64,000 nucleotides of DNA from Pseudaeromonas sp963677375 (GTDB lineage: Bacteria > Pseudomonadota > Gammaproteobacteria > Enterobacterales > Aeromonadaceae): NCBI GenBank assembly GCA_963677375.2, contig CAXXIF010000001.1, forward strand, positions 62,001 to 126,000, read 5' to 3'. Shown here one piece after another: positions 53,328 to 60,548 of this stretch; positions within the stretch are counted from its first letter, which is position 1, and each line of letters begins with the position of its first letter. The notes beneath the pieces are model-generated. The model saw only the letters and a list, made by a program, of their open reading frames with translations. It was not told the DNA's origin and searched no databases. The position numbers and the translations under genes are program-made.

Positions 53328-54032
53328 TTAAGCAGCGTTGGTATCCAGAGTAGCCTGATCAACAGAAACACCGGCACCCATGGTGGTGGAGATGCTTACC
53401 TTCTTGATGAACTGCCCCTTGGAAGTGGACGGCTTGGCCTTTTTCAGGGCGCTCAGCAGTGCTTCCAGGTTTTGCTGCAGTTGCTCAGTGGTAAAATCAA
53501 CCTTACCCAGAGTGGTGTGGATGATACCGTTCTTGTCGTTACGATAACGAACCTGACCGGCCTTGGCGTTGTTCACGGCCTCGACCACGTTAGGAGTTAC
53601 GGTACCAACTTTCGGGTTCGGCATCAGACCACGAGGGCCGAGGATTTGACCCAGTTGACCAACAACGCGCATTGCATCAGGAGAAGCAATAACGACGTCG
53701 AAGTTCATTTCGCCCTTCTTAATCTGTTCAGCCAGATCTTCCATACCTACCAGGTCAGCACCAGCAGCCTTGGCGGCTTCAGCATTGGCACCTTGGGTAA
53801 ATACAGCAACGCGAACGGTACGACCGGTGCCGTTAGGCAGAACGGTGGCGCCACGAACGTTTTGGTCAGATTTACGAGCATCGATACCCAGATTGACAGC
53901 AACGTCAACGCTTTCAACGAACTTGGCAGTAGCCAGTTCCTTCAGCAGGGCAACGGCTTCGGTGATGCCGTACTCTTTGGTACCATCAACCTTGTCACGG
54001 ATCACGCGCATGCGCTTGGTCAGTTTAGCCAT
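53328..54032 (-). CDS. rplA: 50S ribosomal protein L1
   Basis: 234 residues; binds 23S rRNA at the E-site stalk and in E. coli also represses rplK-rplA translation. VNLGIDARKSDQNVRGATVL and GPRGLMPNPKVGTVT are signatures. Four bases from rplK. Confidence 0.98.
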   Translation of the reverse strand: MAKLTKRMRVIRDKVDGTKEYGITEAVALLKELATAKFVESVDVAVNLGIDARKSDQNVRGATVLPNGTGRTVRVAVFTQGANAEAAKAAGADLVGMEDLAEQIKKGEMNFDVVIASPDAMRVVGQLGQILGPRGLMPNPKVGTVTPNVVEAVNNAKAGQVRYRNDKNGIIHTTLGKVDFTTEQLQQNLEALLSALKKAKPSTSKGQFIKKVSISTTMGAGVSVDQATLDTNAA

Positions 54033-54036
54033 TGTC

Positions 54037-54465
54037 TTAACCCTCCACTACCAGGCCCATGGAACGGGCAGAACCCGCGATGCAGCGAGCCATCGCTTCC
54101 AGATCGGCACCGGTCATATCCGGTTCCTTGGTCTTAGCGATTTCAAGCAGTTGAGCCTGAGAAACCTTGCCAACCTTGTCCTTGTTCGGCCGGGAAGAGC
54201 CTGACTGGATACCAGCGGCCTTCTTCAGCAGGAAAGATGCTGGTGGAGTTTTGGTTTCAAAGGTGAAAGAACGGTCGCTGTACACGGTGATCACGACCGG
54301 AGTCGGGGCACCCTTCTCCAATTTTTCTGTACGAGCGTTGAACGCCTTACAGAATTCCATGATGTTCACACCGTGTTGACCCAGAGCCGGACCAACAGGT
54401 GGCGACGGGTTTGCACTGCCAGCCTTAACTTGCAGCTTGATATAAGCTGTGACTTTCTTAGCCAT
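54037..54465 (-). CDS. rplK: 50S ribosomal protein L11
   Basis: 142 residues; GTPase-centre protein needed for stringent activation of RelA. YIKLQVKAGSANPSPPVGPA, the linker TPPASFLLKKAAG and the C-terminal IAGSARSMGLVVEG are typical. First gene of rplKA, with its own promoter in the nusG terminator region. Confidence 0.98.
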   Translation of the reverse strand: MAKKVTAYIKLQVKAGSANPSPPVGPALGQHGVNIMEFCKAFNARTEKLEKGAPTPVVITVYSDRSFTFETKTPPASFLLKKAAGIQSGSSRPNKDKVGKVSQAQLLEIAKTKEPDMTGADLEAMARCIAGSARSMGLVVEG

Positions 54466-54534
54466 GTTTAAATTACCTCAAAAATGGGTTCTAGCGCCTC
54501 AGACCTCTTACGAGCTCCTCATAGGCTCCCCAAC

Positions 54535-54573
54535 AAAAAAGGGGCAGCGAATTATAGAGAGTTCCGCTACCCC
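54535..54573 (-). terminator. Terminator of secE-nusG, enclosing the rplK promoter
   Basis: Minus strand: nine-pair stem GGGGTAGCG / CGCTGCCCC (one T-G pair) with a 15-base loop, followed by TTTTTT. It follows the nusG stop by about 23 bases. The loop contains the -10 of the rplK promoter. Confidence 0.87.
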
Positions 54574-54579
54574 TGACAA
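54551..54579 (-). promoter_or_regulatory. Promoter of rplKA
   Basis: TTGTCA (-35), 17-base spacer and perfect TATAAT (-10), followed by a TCGCTGCC discriminator. The spacer is the 5' arm and the start point falls in the 3' arm of the nusG terminator. Confidence 0.88.
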
Positions 54580-54596
54580 GTTTACTTGCGTAAAAA

Positions 54597-55139
54597 TCAG
54601 GCTTTTTCAACCTGCACAAAGTCGAGCTCCACAGGGGTGGAACGACCGAAAATCAATACAGAAACCTTTAAGCGGCTCTTTTCGTAGTCGACCTCTTCGA
54701 CCACACCCTGGAAATCGGCAAACGGTCCATCACTGACGCGAACCATTTCACCCGCTTCAAATAGCGTCTTCGGCTTCGGTTTGTCGACAGATTCTTGCAG
54801 GCGATTCAGGATAGCATCCGCTTCTTTGTCAGAGATAGGTGCAGGACGGTCGGAGGTACCGCCGATAAAACCCATGACGCGGGGCACGCTACGTACCAAG
54901 TGCCAGGAAGTTTCATCCATAACCATCTGAACCAGGACATAACCAGGGAAGAACTTACGCTCACTCTTGCGTTTTTGACCCGCGCGCATTTCGATGACTT
55001 CTTCGGTAGGTACCAATACTTCCCCGAACTTGTCTTCCATGCCATGCATCTTGATGTATTCTTTCAGCGACTTGGACACACGGCCTTCATAGCCGGAGAA
55101 AGCCTGTACGACGTACCATCTCATGCGTTGTTCACTCAT
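54597..55139 (-). CDS. nusG: Transcription factor NusG
   Basis: 180 residues; binds RNA polymerase and links it to Rho or S10. N-terminal NGN domain RWYVVQAFSGYEGRVSKSL and FFPGYVLVQMVMDETSWHLV; C-terminal KOW domain GEMVRVSDGPFADFQGVVEE. Three bases after secE. Confidence 0.98.
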   Translation of the reverse strand: MSEQRMRWYVVQAFSGYEGRVSKSLKEYIKMHGMEDKFGEVLVPTEEVIEMRAGQKRKSERKFFPGYVLVQMVMDETSWHLVRSVPRVMGFIGGTSDRPAPISDKEADAILNRLQESVDKPKPKTLFEAGEMVRVSDGPFADFQGVVEEVDYEKSRLKVSVLIFGRSTPVELDFVQVEKA

Positions 55140-55142
55140 GGC

Positions 55143-55526
55143 TTAACCCTTAACTCCGGTAATAAAGTCCACCACCCAGATGAGAGCCCCATCCAGCAGG
55201 AACAAGAACAGCCCGACGACAGCGACGACCGCAAAAATAATCAAGGTTGTTTGAATGGTCTCCTGACGGCTGGGCCATACCACCTTGCGAACTTCAATAC
55301 GGGACTCTCGAGCAAAGTCGAGTACCGACCGGCCTTTCCCTGTTTGCAGTGCAATAACACCCGCAACAGCGATAGCACCCACGACGGCCACGATACGAAT
55401 AAACAAGGCCTGCTCGCTAAAGGCATAGTTGCCCACGACTGCAGCAGCCAGGATGATGAAAACCAGGCTCCATAACAGGGTATCTTTGGCCTTGCTGCCG
55501 CCCTGGCTCTCAGTATTCACACTCAT
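55143..55526 (-). CDS. secE: Preprotein translocase subunit SecE
   Basis: 127 residues from the ATG giving MSVNTESQGG, preceded by AGGTAGGT; six further codons upstream are unlikely. Three membrane segments as in gammaproteobacteria (LVFIILAAAVVGNYAF, AVVGAIAVAGVIALQ, LIIFAVVAVVGLFLFLL) with the conserved RIEVRKVVWPSRQETIQTTL before the last. Clamps SecY. Located between tRNA-Trp and nusG. Confidence 0.96.
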   Translation of the reverse strand: MSVNTESQGGSKAKDTLLWSLVFIILAAAVVGNYAFSEQALFIRIVAVVGAIAVAGVIALQTGKGRSVLDFARESRIEVRKVVWPSRQETIQTTLIIFAVVAVVGLFLFLLDGALIWVVDFITGVKG

Positions 55527-55593
55527 ACAACCTACCTGTTTCATAATTTACTGATTTAAAAGACGCGAAAGCCCCGCGCTCGGCGAGGTAAGC

Positions 55594-55670
55594 TGGCAGG
55601 GGCGGAGGGATTCGAACCCCCAACCATCGGTTTTGGAGACCGCTGTTCTACCAATTGGAACTACGCCCCT
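55594..55670 (-). tRNA. tRNA-Trp (CCA), copy 2
   Basis: 77 bases with encoded CCA, identical to the copy at 33498-33574. It lies between tuf and secE, three bases after the T tract of the tuf terminator. Confidence 0.97.
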
Positions 55671-55672
55671 GC

Positions 55673-55701
55673 AAAACAAAGCCCCTATTATAGGGGCTTT
55701 G
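55673..55701 (-). terminator. Terminator of tuf, enclosing the tRNA-Trp promoter
   Basis: Minus strand: 11-bp perfect stem CAAAGCCCCTA / TAGGGGCTTTG with loop TAA, followed by TTTT. It ends tuf 22 bases after its stop. The TATAAT of the tRNA-Trp promoter spans the loop. Confidence 0.87.
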
Positions 55702-55716
55702 TCTGTCGTTTGTCAG
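55687..55716 (-). promoter_or_regulatory. Promoter of tRNA-Trp copy 2 and secE
   Basis: CTGACA (-35), 18-base spacer and perfect TATAAT (-10). The predicted start falls in the 3' arm of the tuf terminator, about 10 bases before the tRNA. secE-nusG lie downstream and may share it. Confidence 0.78.
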
Positions 55717-55722
55717 CCAGGA

Positions 55723-56907
55723 TTACTCGATAACCTTGGCAACAACGCCGGCGCCTACAGTACGGCCGCCTTCACGGATTGCGAAACGCAGACCATCGTC
55801 CATCGCGATCGGGCAGATCAGGGTAACGACCATCTTGATGTTATCGCCTGGCATTACCATTTCCACGCCTTCTGGCAACTCGATGGTGCCAGTTACGTCT
55901 GTGGTACGGAAGTAGAACTGCGGACGGTAGCCCTTGAAGAACGGAGTATGACGACCACCTTCTTCCTTGGACAGTACGTACACTTCAGATTCAAACTTGG
56001 TGTGCGGAGTGATAGTACCTGGCTTGGCCAGTACTTGACCGCGCTCAACGTCTTCACGCTTGATACCACGCAGCAGAACACCAACGTTCTCACCCGCACG
56101 GCCTTCGTCCAGCAGCTTGCGGAACATTTCTACGCCAGTACAGGTGGTCTTGGTGGTTTCCTTGATACCAACGATAGAAACTTCTTCACCTACCTTCACT
56201 ACGCCGCGCTCTACACGACCAGTTACTACGGTACCACGGCCAGCGATAGAGAATACGTCTTCGATTGGCAGCAGGAACGGCTGGTCAATCGCACGCTCTG
56301 GCTCAGGGATATAAGAATCCAGGGCAGCAGCCAGTTCAATGATCTTCTCTTCCCATGCCGCTTCGCCTTCCAGCGCCTTCAGCGCGGAGCCACGGATGAT
56401 CGGAGTGTCGTCGCCTGGGAAGTTGTACTCGGACAGCAGTTCGCGAACTTCCATCTCCACCAGATCCAGCAGCTCTTCGTCATCAACCATGTCGCACTTG
56501 TTCAGGAACACGATGATGTATGGAACGCCTACTTGGCGACCCAGCAGGATGTGCTCACGAGTCTGCGGCATAGGACCGTCAGTGGCAGCAACAACCAGAA
56601 TAGCGCCGTCCATTTGAGCAGCACCAGTGATCATGTTCTTCACGTAGTCGGCGTGGCCTGGGCAGTCAACGTGTGCGTAGTGACGAGCCGGGGTATCATA
56701 CTCAACGTGAGAGGTGTTGATGGTGATACCACGAGCCTTTTCTTCCGGTGCCTTGTCGATTTGGTCGAAAGCGAAGGCCTTACCGCCGTAGGTCTTGGCC
56801 AGCACTGCGGTGATGGCGGCAGTCAGGGTGGTCTTACCGTGGTCAACGTGGCCGATAGTACCTACGTTAACGTGGGGTTTTGTACGTTCAAATTTTTCTT
56901 TAGACAT
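55723..56907 (-). CDS. tuf: Elongation factor Tu, copy 2 (tRNA-linked)
   Basis: 394 residues with the same GTPase motifs and sequence as the copy at 37182-38366. The start is the ATG giving MSKEKFERTKPH, after GAGGGACG; an in-frame extension of 16 codons is not tuf-like. Flanking DNA differs sharply from that of copy 1, so the near identity is limited to the gene. Co-directional behind tRNA-Tyr and tRNA-Gly, as for E. coli tufB. Confidence 0.98.
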   Translation of the reverse strand: MSKEKFERTKPHVNVGTIGHVDHGKTTLTAAITAVLAKTYGGKAFAFDQIDKAPEEKARGITINTSHVEYDTPARHYAHVDCPGHADYVKNMITGAAQMDGAILVVAATDGPMPQTREHILLGRQVGVPYIIVFLNKCDMVDDEELLDLVEMEVRELLSEYNFPGDDTPIIRGSALKALEGEAAWEEKIIELAAALDSYIPEPERAIDQPFLLPIEDVFSIAGRGTVVTGRVERGVVKVGEEVSIVGIKETTKTTCTGVEMFRKLLDEGRAGENVGVLLRGIKREDVERGQVLAKPGTITPHTKFESEVYVLSKEEGGRHTPFFKGYRPQFYFRTTDVTGTIELPEGVEMVMPGDNIKMVVTLICPIAMDDGLRFAIREGGRTVGAGVVAKVIE

Positions 56908-57065
56908 GCTCGTCCCTCTAACTATCACTAAGCAAGTGGTGGCTAGCCACAGCACAAGCTGCTACTGAAATAAAATGAAGGTGTTGGGTATCTAAAGACT
57001 CATTTCACAGCAGGACCGCAGGCCTGGATGCCAAGATTGGCGGGCAACAAATGCGCTGTGAATGT

Positions 57066-57140
<75 letters not shown>

Positions 57141-57176
57141 TTGTTTCTTAGACCAACAACCTCAAACTCGGAAAAC

Positions 57177-57261
57177 TGGTGGAGGGAGAAGGATTCGAAC
57201 CTTCGAAGGCAGAGCCGTCAGATTTACAGTCTGATCCCTTTGGCCGCTCGGGAACCCCTCC
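57177..57261 (-). tRNA. tRNA-Tyr (GTA)
   Basis: 85 bases, class II with a long variable arm. Acceptor GGAGGGG / CTCCCTCC, anticodon loop with GTA in GACTGTAAATC, T arm GAAGG-TTCGAAT-CCTTC, encoded CCA. First of the tRNA-tuf transcript. Confidence 0.97.
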
Positions 57262-57311
57262 AGATTACGGCGTGAATCCATCAATTGACAGACTCATGCA
57301 CGAGCGCGGGC

Positions 57312-57341
57312 ATTTTAGGGTATGGAAATAGCTACTTGCAA
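57312..57341 (-). promoter_or_regulatory. Promoter of the tRNA-Tyr / tRNA-Gly / tuf operon
   Basis: TTGCAA (-35), 18-base spacer, TAAAAT (-10), followed by the GC-rich discriminator GCCCGCGC typical of stringently controlled stable RNA promoters. The start point would lie about 45 bases before tRNA-Tyr. Confidence 0.72.
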
Positions 57342-57470
57342 CCGGATGATTGCTGTTTTTTTGGCTAGAACGCGCTAAAAGTAAAAAAACTCCCGCTACG
57401 CCATTCCCCTGCAGCTTGTGAGCCCTCCCCCCTTGGTGTAATGTCGCCCTGCTTAAAAAGGGAGTTTTGC

Positions 57471-58418
57471 ATGACGATCGATACAGGCCACTTGTCTCCT
57501 TACCTGAGTTTTTCCCGTGAACAGTGGTCTGAACTGCGCGCGGCTGTACCCTTGACGCTGACCGAACGCGATCTGATTGCGCTGCGAGGCATTCATGATG
57601 AGTTATCGCTGGATGAAGTCCGCGACATCTATCTACCACTTTCCCGCTTGCTAAACCTGTATGTCAAAGCACGCCAGAGTCGTAGCAAGGTGATTGATCA
57701 ATTTTTGGGGACCCAGCCCTCGCAGCTGCCTTATGTCATCAGCATTGCCGGTAGCGTGGCCGTTGGTAAGAGCACCACTGCTCGGATCTTACAGGCGCTG
57801 CTGGATCGCTGGCCGGAACATCCCAAGGTTGAATTACTGACCACGGATGGTTTTCTCTATCCAAATCAGGAATTAGAAAGCCGCGGCCTGATGAAAAAGA
57901 AGGGGTTTCCGCAGTCCTACGACATGCGTCGCTTGGTCAATTTCGTCGCCGATATCAAGGCCGGCTCGGAAAGCGTGAGCGCGCCCGTCTATTCCCATCA
58001 TATCTACGACATCATCCCCGATGCGGAAAAGAGGGTCGAACAACCGGACATTCTGATCATTGAAGGATTGAACGTACTTCAGAGCGGCATGGATTATCCC
58101 CATGACCCGCATCATGTTTTCGTCTCGGATTTTGTCGACTTTTCAATTTACGTCGATGCCGAAGAGTCGTTACTGAAGAACTGGTATGTCGAGCGCTTCT
58201 TGCGCTTCCGCAAAGGCGCCTTTGCCGATCCGACCTGTTATTTCCATCACTATGCCGCCTTGAGCGAAGCCGAATCCATCGCGATTGCCAGCACCATCTG
58301 GGACGAAATCAATTATCCCAACTTGAAGTCGAACATATTACCCACTCGGGAGCGGGCCAGTCTGATCCTGACTAAAGGCGCGGCTCATGCCATTGAACAG
58401 GTCAAGTTGCGTAAATAG
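57471..58418 (+). CDS. coaA: Pantothenate kinase, type I
   Basis: 315 residues from the ATG giving MTIDTGHLSPYL, after GGGAG. Phosphorylates pantothenate, the controlling step of CoA synthesis. P-loop SIAGSVAVGKSTTAR, then TTDGFLYPNQEL, KKGFPQSYD and IEGLNVLQ. Divergent from the tRNA operon, convergent with birA. Confidence 0.97.
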   Translation: MTIDTGHLSPYLSFSREQWSELRAAVPLTLTERDLIALRGIHDELSLDEVRDIYLPLSRLLNLYVKARQSRSKVIDQFLGTQPSQLPYVISIAGSVAVGKSTTARILQALLDRWPEHPKVELLTTDGFLYPNQELESRGLMKKKGFPQSYDMRRLVNFVADIKAGSESVSAPVYSHHIYDIIPDAEKRVEQPDILIIEGLNVLQSGMDYPHDPHHVFVSDFVDFSIYVDAEESLLKNWYVERFLRFRKGAFADPTCYFHHYAALSEAESIAIASTIWDEINYPNLKSNILPTRERASLILTKGAAHAIEQVKLRK

Positions 58419-58430
58419 TGCCTGATGTTG

Positions 58431-58462
58431 CTCTGCGCGGAGCCCCTAGAGCCCGCGCAGAG
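58431..58462. terminator. Hairpin between coaA and birA
   Basis: A 10-bp stem (CTCTGCGCGG / CCGCGCAGAG) with a 12-base loop, overlapping the last codons of birA. No T run on either strand, so its role as a terminator is uncertain. Confidence 0.5.
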
Positions 58463-59408
58463 AGATTTCCCCACCCATATATACCTCCAGCTCACCCGCT
58501 CGCTCCAATACCAGACCACCTTGTGGATTGATGCCTCGCACCACTCCCGTGACCCTTTGCTCGCCAAGCAGCAACTGAACAGATTGATTCCGATAAATAT
58601 CCAATCGATTCCAATCGTCGATAAAGGGTGCCAGCCCATGATGCTCGAAGGTTTCTAGTGCCCGCCGTAAATTCAGGATAAGGTTCGCCGTCAAGGTATT
58701 ACGGGCGACCACTCCAGCGCCCAAACTCGACAGCGCCGTCCAAGGTTGTCCGATCTGCGCCCCCAGCTGTACCGGCATGGCGAGATTGAGACCAACCCCG
58801 ATAACCACATGACAACTGCCTCCAGCGATCGCCGACATCTCAACCAAGATCCCGGCAAGTTTTTCACCCCGCGCATAGAGGTCGTTCGGCCACTTCAAGC
58901 CGACATCGTGGTAGCCCAGTTCCCGCAGGGTATCGGCCAGCACCACACCAACGACCAGACTCAATCCCATGGCCGCCGCCATTCCGGCTTCCAGACGCCA
59001 GTACATGCTCATGATCAGCTGTCCGGCGAAGGGCGACACCCAATACCGCCCCCGCCGACCACGGCCTGCGGTCTGGCACTCGGCGAGCAAACACTCTCCC
59101 TTTTGCCAATCTGCCAGCCGGCTCATCATGTACAGATTTGTCGAATCGATGACCGCTATACAATGAACCGGCGCCCCCGGCAGGCACTGCAATCGATCCG
59201 TGTCCAGTAACTCCAGCGGGCGGGATAACCGGTATCCCTTGCCGGTGACACTGAAGATATCCAGTCCCAGAGCCTTAAGCCCCTTCATCTGCAAGCTAAT
59301 CGCCGCCCGACTGATAGCCAGCTGTTGTCCAATCTGCTCCCCGGAATGAAATTCTCCATCCGCCAGGAGCTGCAGTAGCTGCTGCTGTCGTTCCGTCAAT
59401 CGGCGCAT
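58446..59408 (-). CDS. birA: Biotin operon repressor / biotin--protein ligase BirA
   Basis: 320 residues. N-terminal winged helix-turn-helix (GEQIGQQLAISRAAISLQMK) for repression, central ligase with the biotinyl-AMP loop GRGRRGRYWVSP, KWPNDLY and GVGLNLA, and a C-terminal SH3-like domain. It both biotinylates the carboxylase carrier protein and senses biotin. Start overlaps murB by 13 bases. Confidence 0.96.
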   Translation of the reverse strand: MRRLTERQQQLLQLLADGEFHSGEQIGQQLAISRAAISLQMKGLKALGLDIFSVTGKGYRLSRPLELLDTDRLQCLPGAPVHCIAVIDSTNLYMMSRLADWQKGECLLAECQTAGRGRRGRYWVSPFAGQLIMSMYWRLEAGMAAAMGLSLVVGVVLADTLRELGYHDVGLKWPNDLYARGEKLAGILVEMSAIAGGSCHVVIGVGLNLAMPVQLGAQIGQPWTALSSLGAGVVARNTLTANLILNLRRALETFEHHGLAPFIDDWNRLDIYRNQSVQLLLGEQRVTGVVRGINPQGGLVLERAGELEVYMGGEISLRGL

Positions 59409-60442
59409 GGATACACCTCGTCCAGGGTGACCTCACCCCTGGCGCCAATGAAACGTACCTCTGGGCTGAGTTTGACACCAAAGCGTTGCTGCACCCTCTG
59501 CTGAACATGCCGGGCTAGGCCCAGTATCTCCCGCGCCTCGGCCCCACCCAGGTTAACCAATACCAGCGCTTGCTGGTGATGCACGGCCGCTCGCCCCATC
59601 ACCAGCCCCTTGAGTCCAGCCTGTTCAATCAGCCAGCCCGCCGCCAATTTCACCTCGCCATCCGACTGCGGATAACCAGGCATCATAGGAAATTCGGCGC
59701 GTAATGCGGCCGCCCGAGCCGCCGACACAGTCGGGTTTTTGAAAAAACTCCCCGCATTTCCAAGCTGTTCCGGTTGCGGTAATTTTTCCAGCCGCAGCTG
59801 ACAGACGGTGTCGAATATTTGCTGCGGAGTGACCTGTTCACCCAGCTCGCGCAGCGGGCCATAGCCGATAACCGCTTGCCACCGTTTGGGCAGCCACAGG
59901 CCCACGGCCGTGATGATGCGACTATGCTGCCATTTTTGTTTGAAATGGCTCTCCCGATAACCAAAACCACATTCATCTGCCGGAACCCGTACTAACTGTT
60001 GCGACTCCAGATCCCAGACTTCCACATAGCGGCAATAACGGCATAACTCGACCCCATAGGCACCGATATTCTGCACCGGAGCCGCACCAACCGAACCGGG
60101 GATCAGTGCCATATTCTCCAGCCCCGGCATCCCCTGCTCCAGGCTCCAGCGCACTAACTCATGCCAGTTTTCACCCGCCGCCACATGCAACCACCACCCA
60201 TCGGCCTCTTCATGCACCTTGATGCCTTGCAGGGCATTCACCAAGACCAATCCGGCAAAATCACAGGTAAATAGAAGATTACTGCCACCACCGAGCACTA
60301 GCCGCGGCAAATCACGCCACCGGGGGTCTTGCACAGTCTGTTGCAGCTCGGACAGGGTCCGGAAAGAGAGCCCCCAGGCAGCATGGGCCGTCATACCAAA
60401 GGTATTACAGGGGGTCAGGTCAAAATGCGCGATCGGGGTCAT
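59396..60442 (-). CDS. murB: UDP-N-acetylenolpyruvoylglucosamine reductase MurB
   Basis: 348 residues, type I MurB. FAD enzyme that reduces enolpyruvyl-UDP-GlcNAc to UDP-MurNAc for peptidoglycan. FAD motif LVLGGGSNLLF, IPGSVGAAPVQNIGAYGVE, the Ser catalytic segment GNAGSFFKNP and AAGWLIEQAGLKG. Overlaps birA, the usual murB-birA pair. Confidence 0.97.
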   Translation of the reverse strand: MTPIAHFDLTPCNTFGMTAHAAWGLSFRTLSELQQTVQDPRWRDLPRLVLGGGSNLLFTCDFAGLVLVNALQGIKVHEEADGWWLHVAAGENWHELVRWSLEQGMPGLENMALIPGSVGAAPVQNIGAYGVELCRYCRYVEVWDLESQQLVRVPADECGFGYRESHFKQKWQHSRIITAVGLWLPKRWQAVIGYGPLRELGEQVTPQQIFDTVCQLRLEKLPQPEQLGNAGSFFKNPTVSAARAAALRAEFPMMPGYPQSDGEVKLAAGWLIEQAGLKGLVMGRAAVHHQQALVLVNLGGAEAREILGLARHVQQRVQQRFGVKLSPEVRFIGARGEVTLDEVYPCAD

Positions 60443-60548
60443 AAGCCACTCCTTACCGTCAAGGTCGTTGAGTGTACCCCATCACTGGGTCGGGCTGTAC
60501 TCCGAAGCCATGTCTCAACCGGCCAGAAAGAGGGCCATCGTGCTCTGG

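Noticed and set aside
56908..57065. Expected tRNA-Thr genes beside tRNA-Tyr/Gly as in E. coli thrU-tyrU-glyT-thrT-tufB
   Set aside because: No tRNA fold is seen between tRNA-Gly and tuf or upstream of tRNA-Tyr; this lineage has only two tRNAs here.
57261..57300. Short match to the dispersed element (ACGGCGTGAATCCATC)
   Set aside because: Only about 16 bases, without the inverted ends or the other blocks; probably chance.
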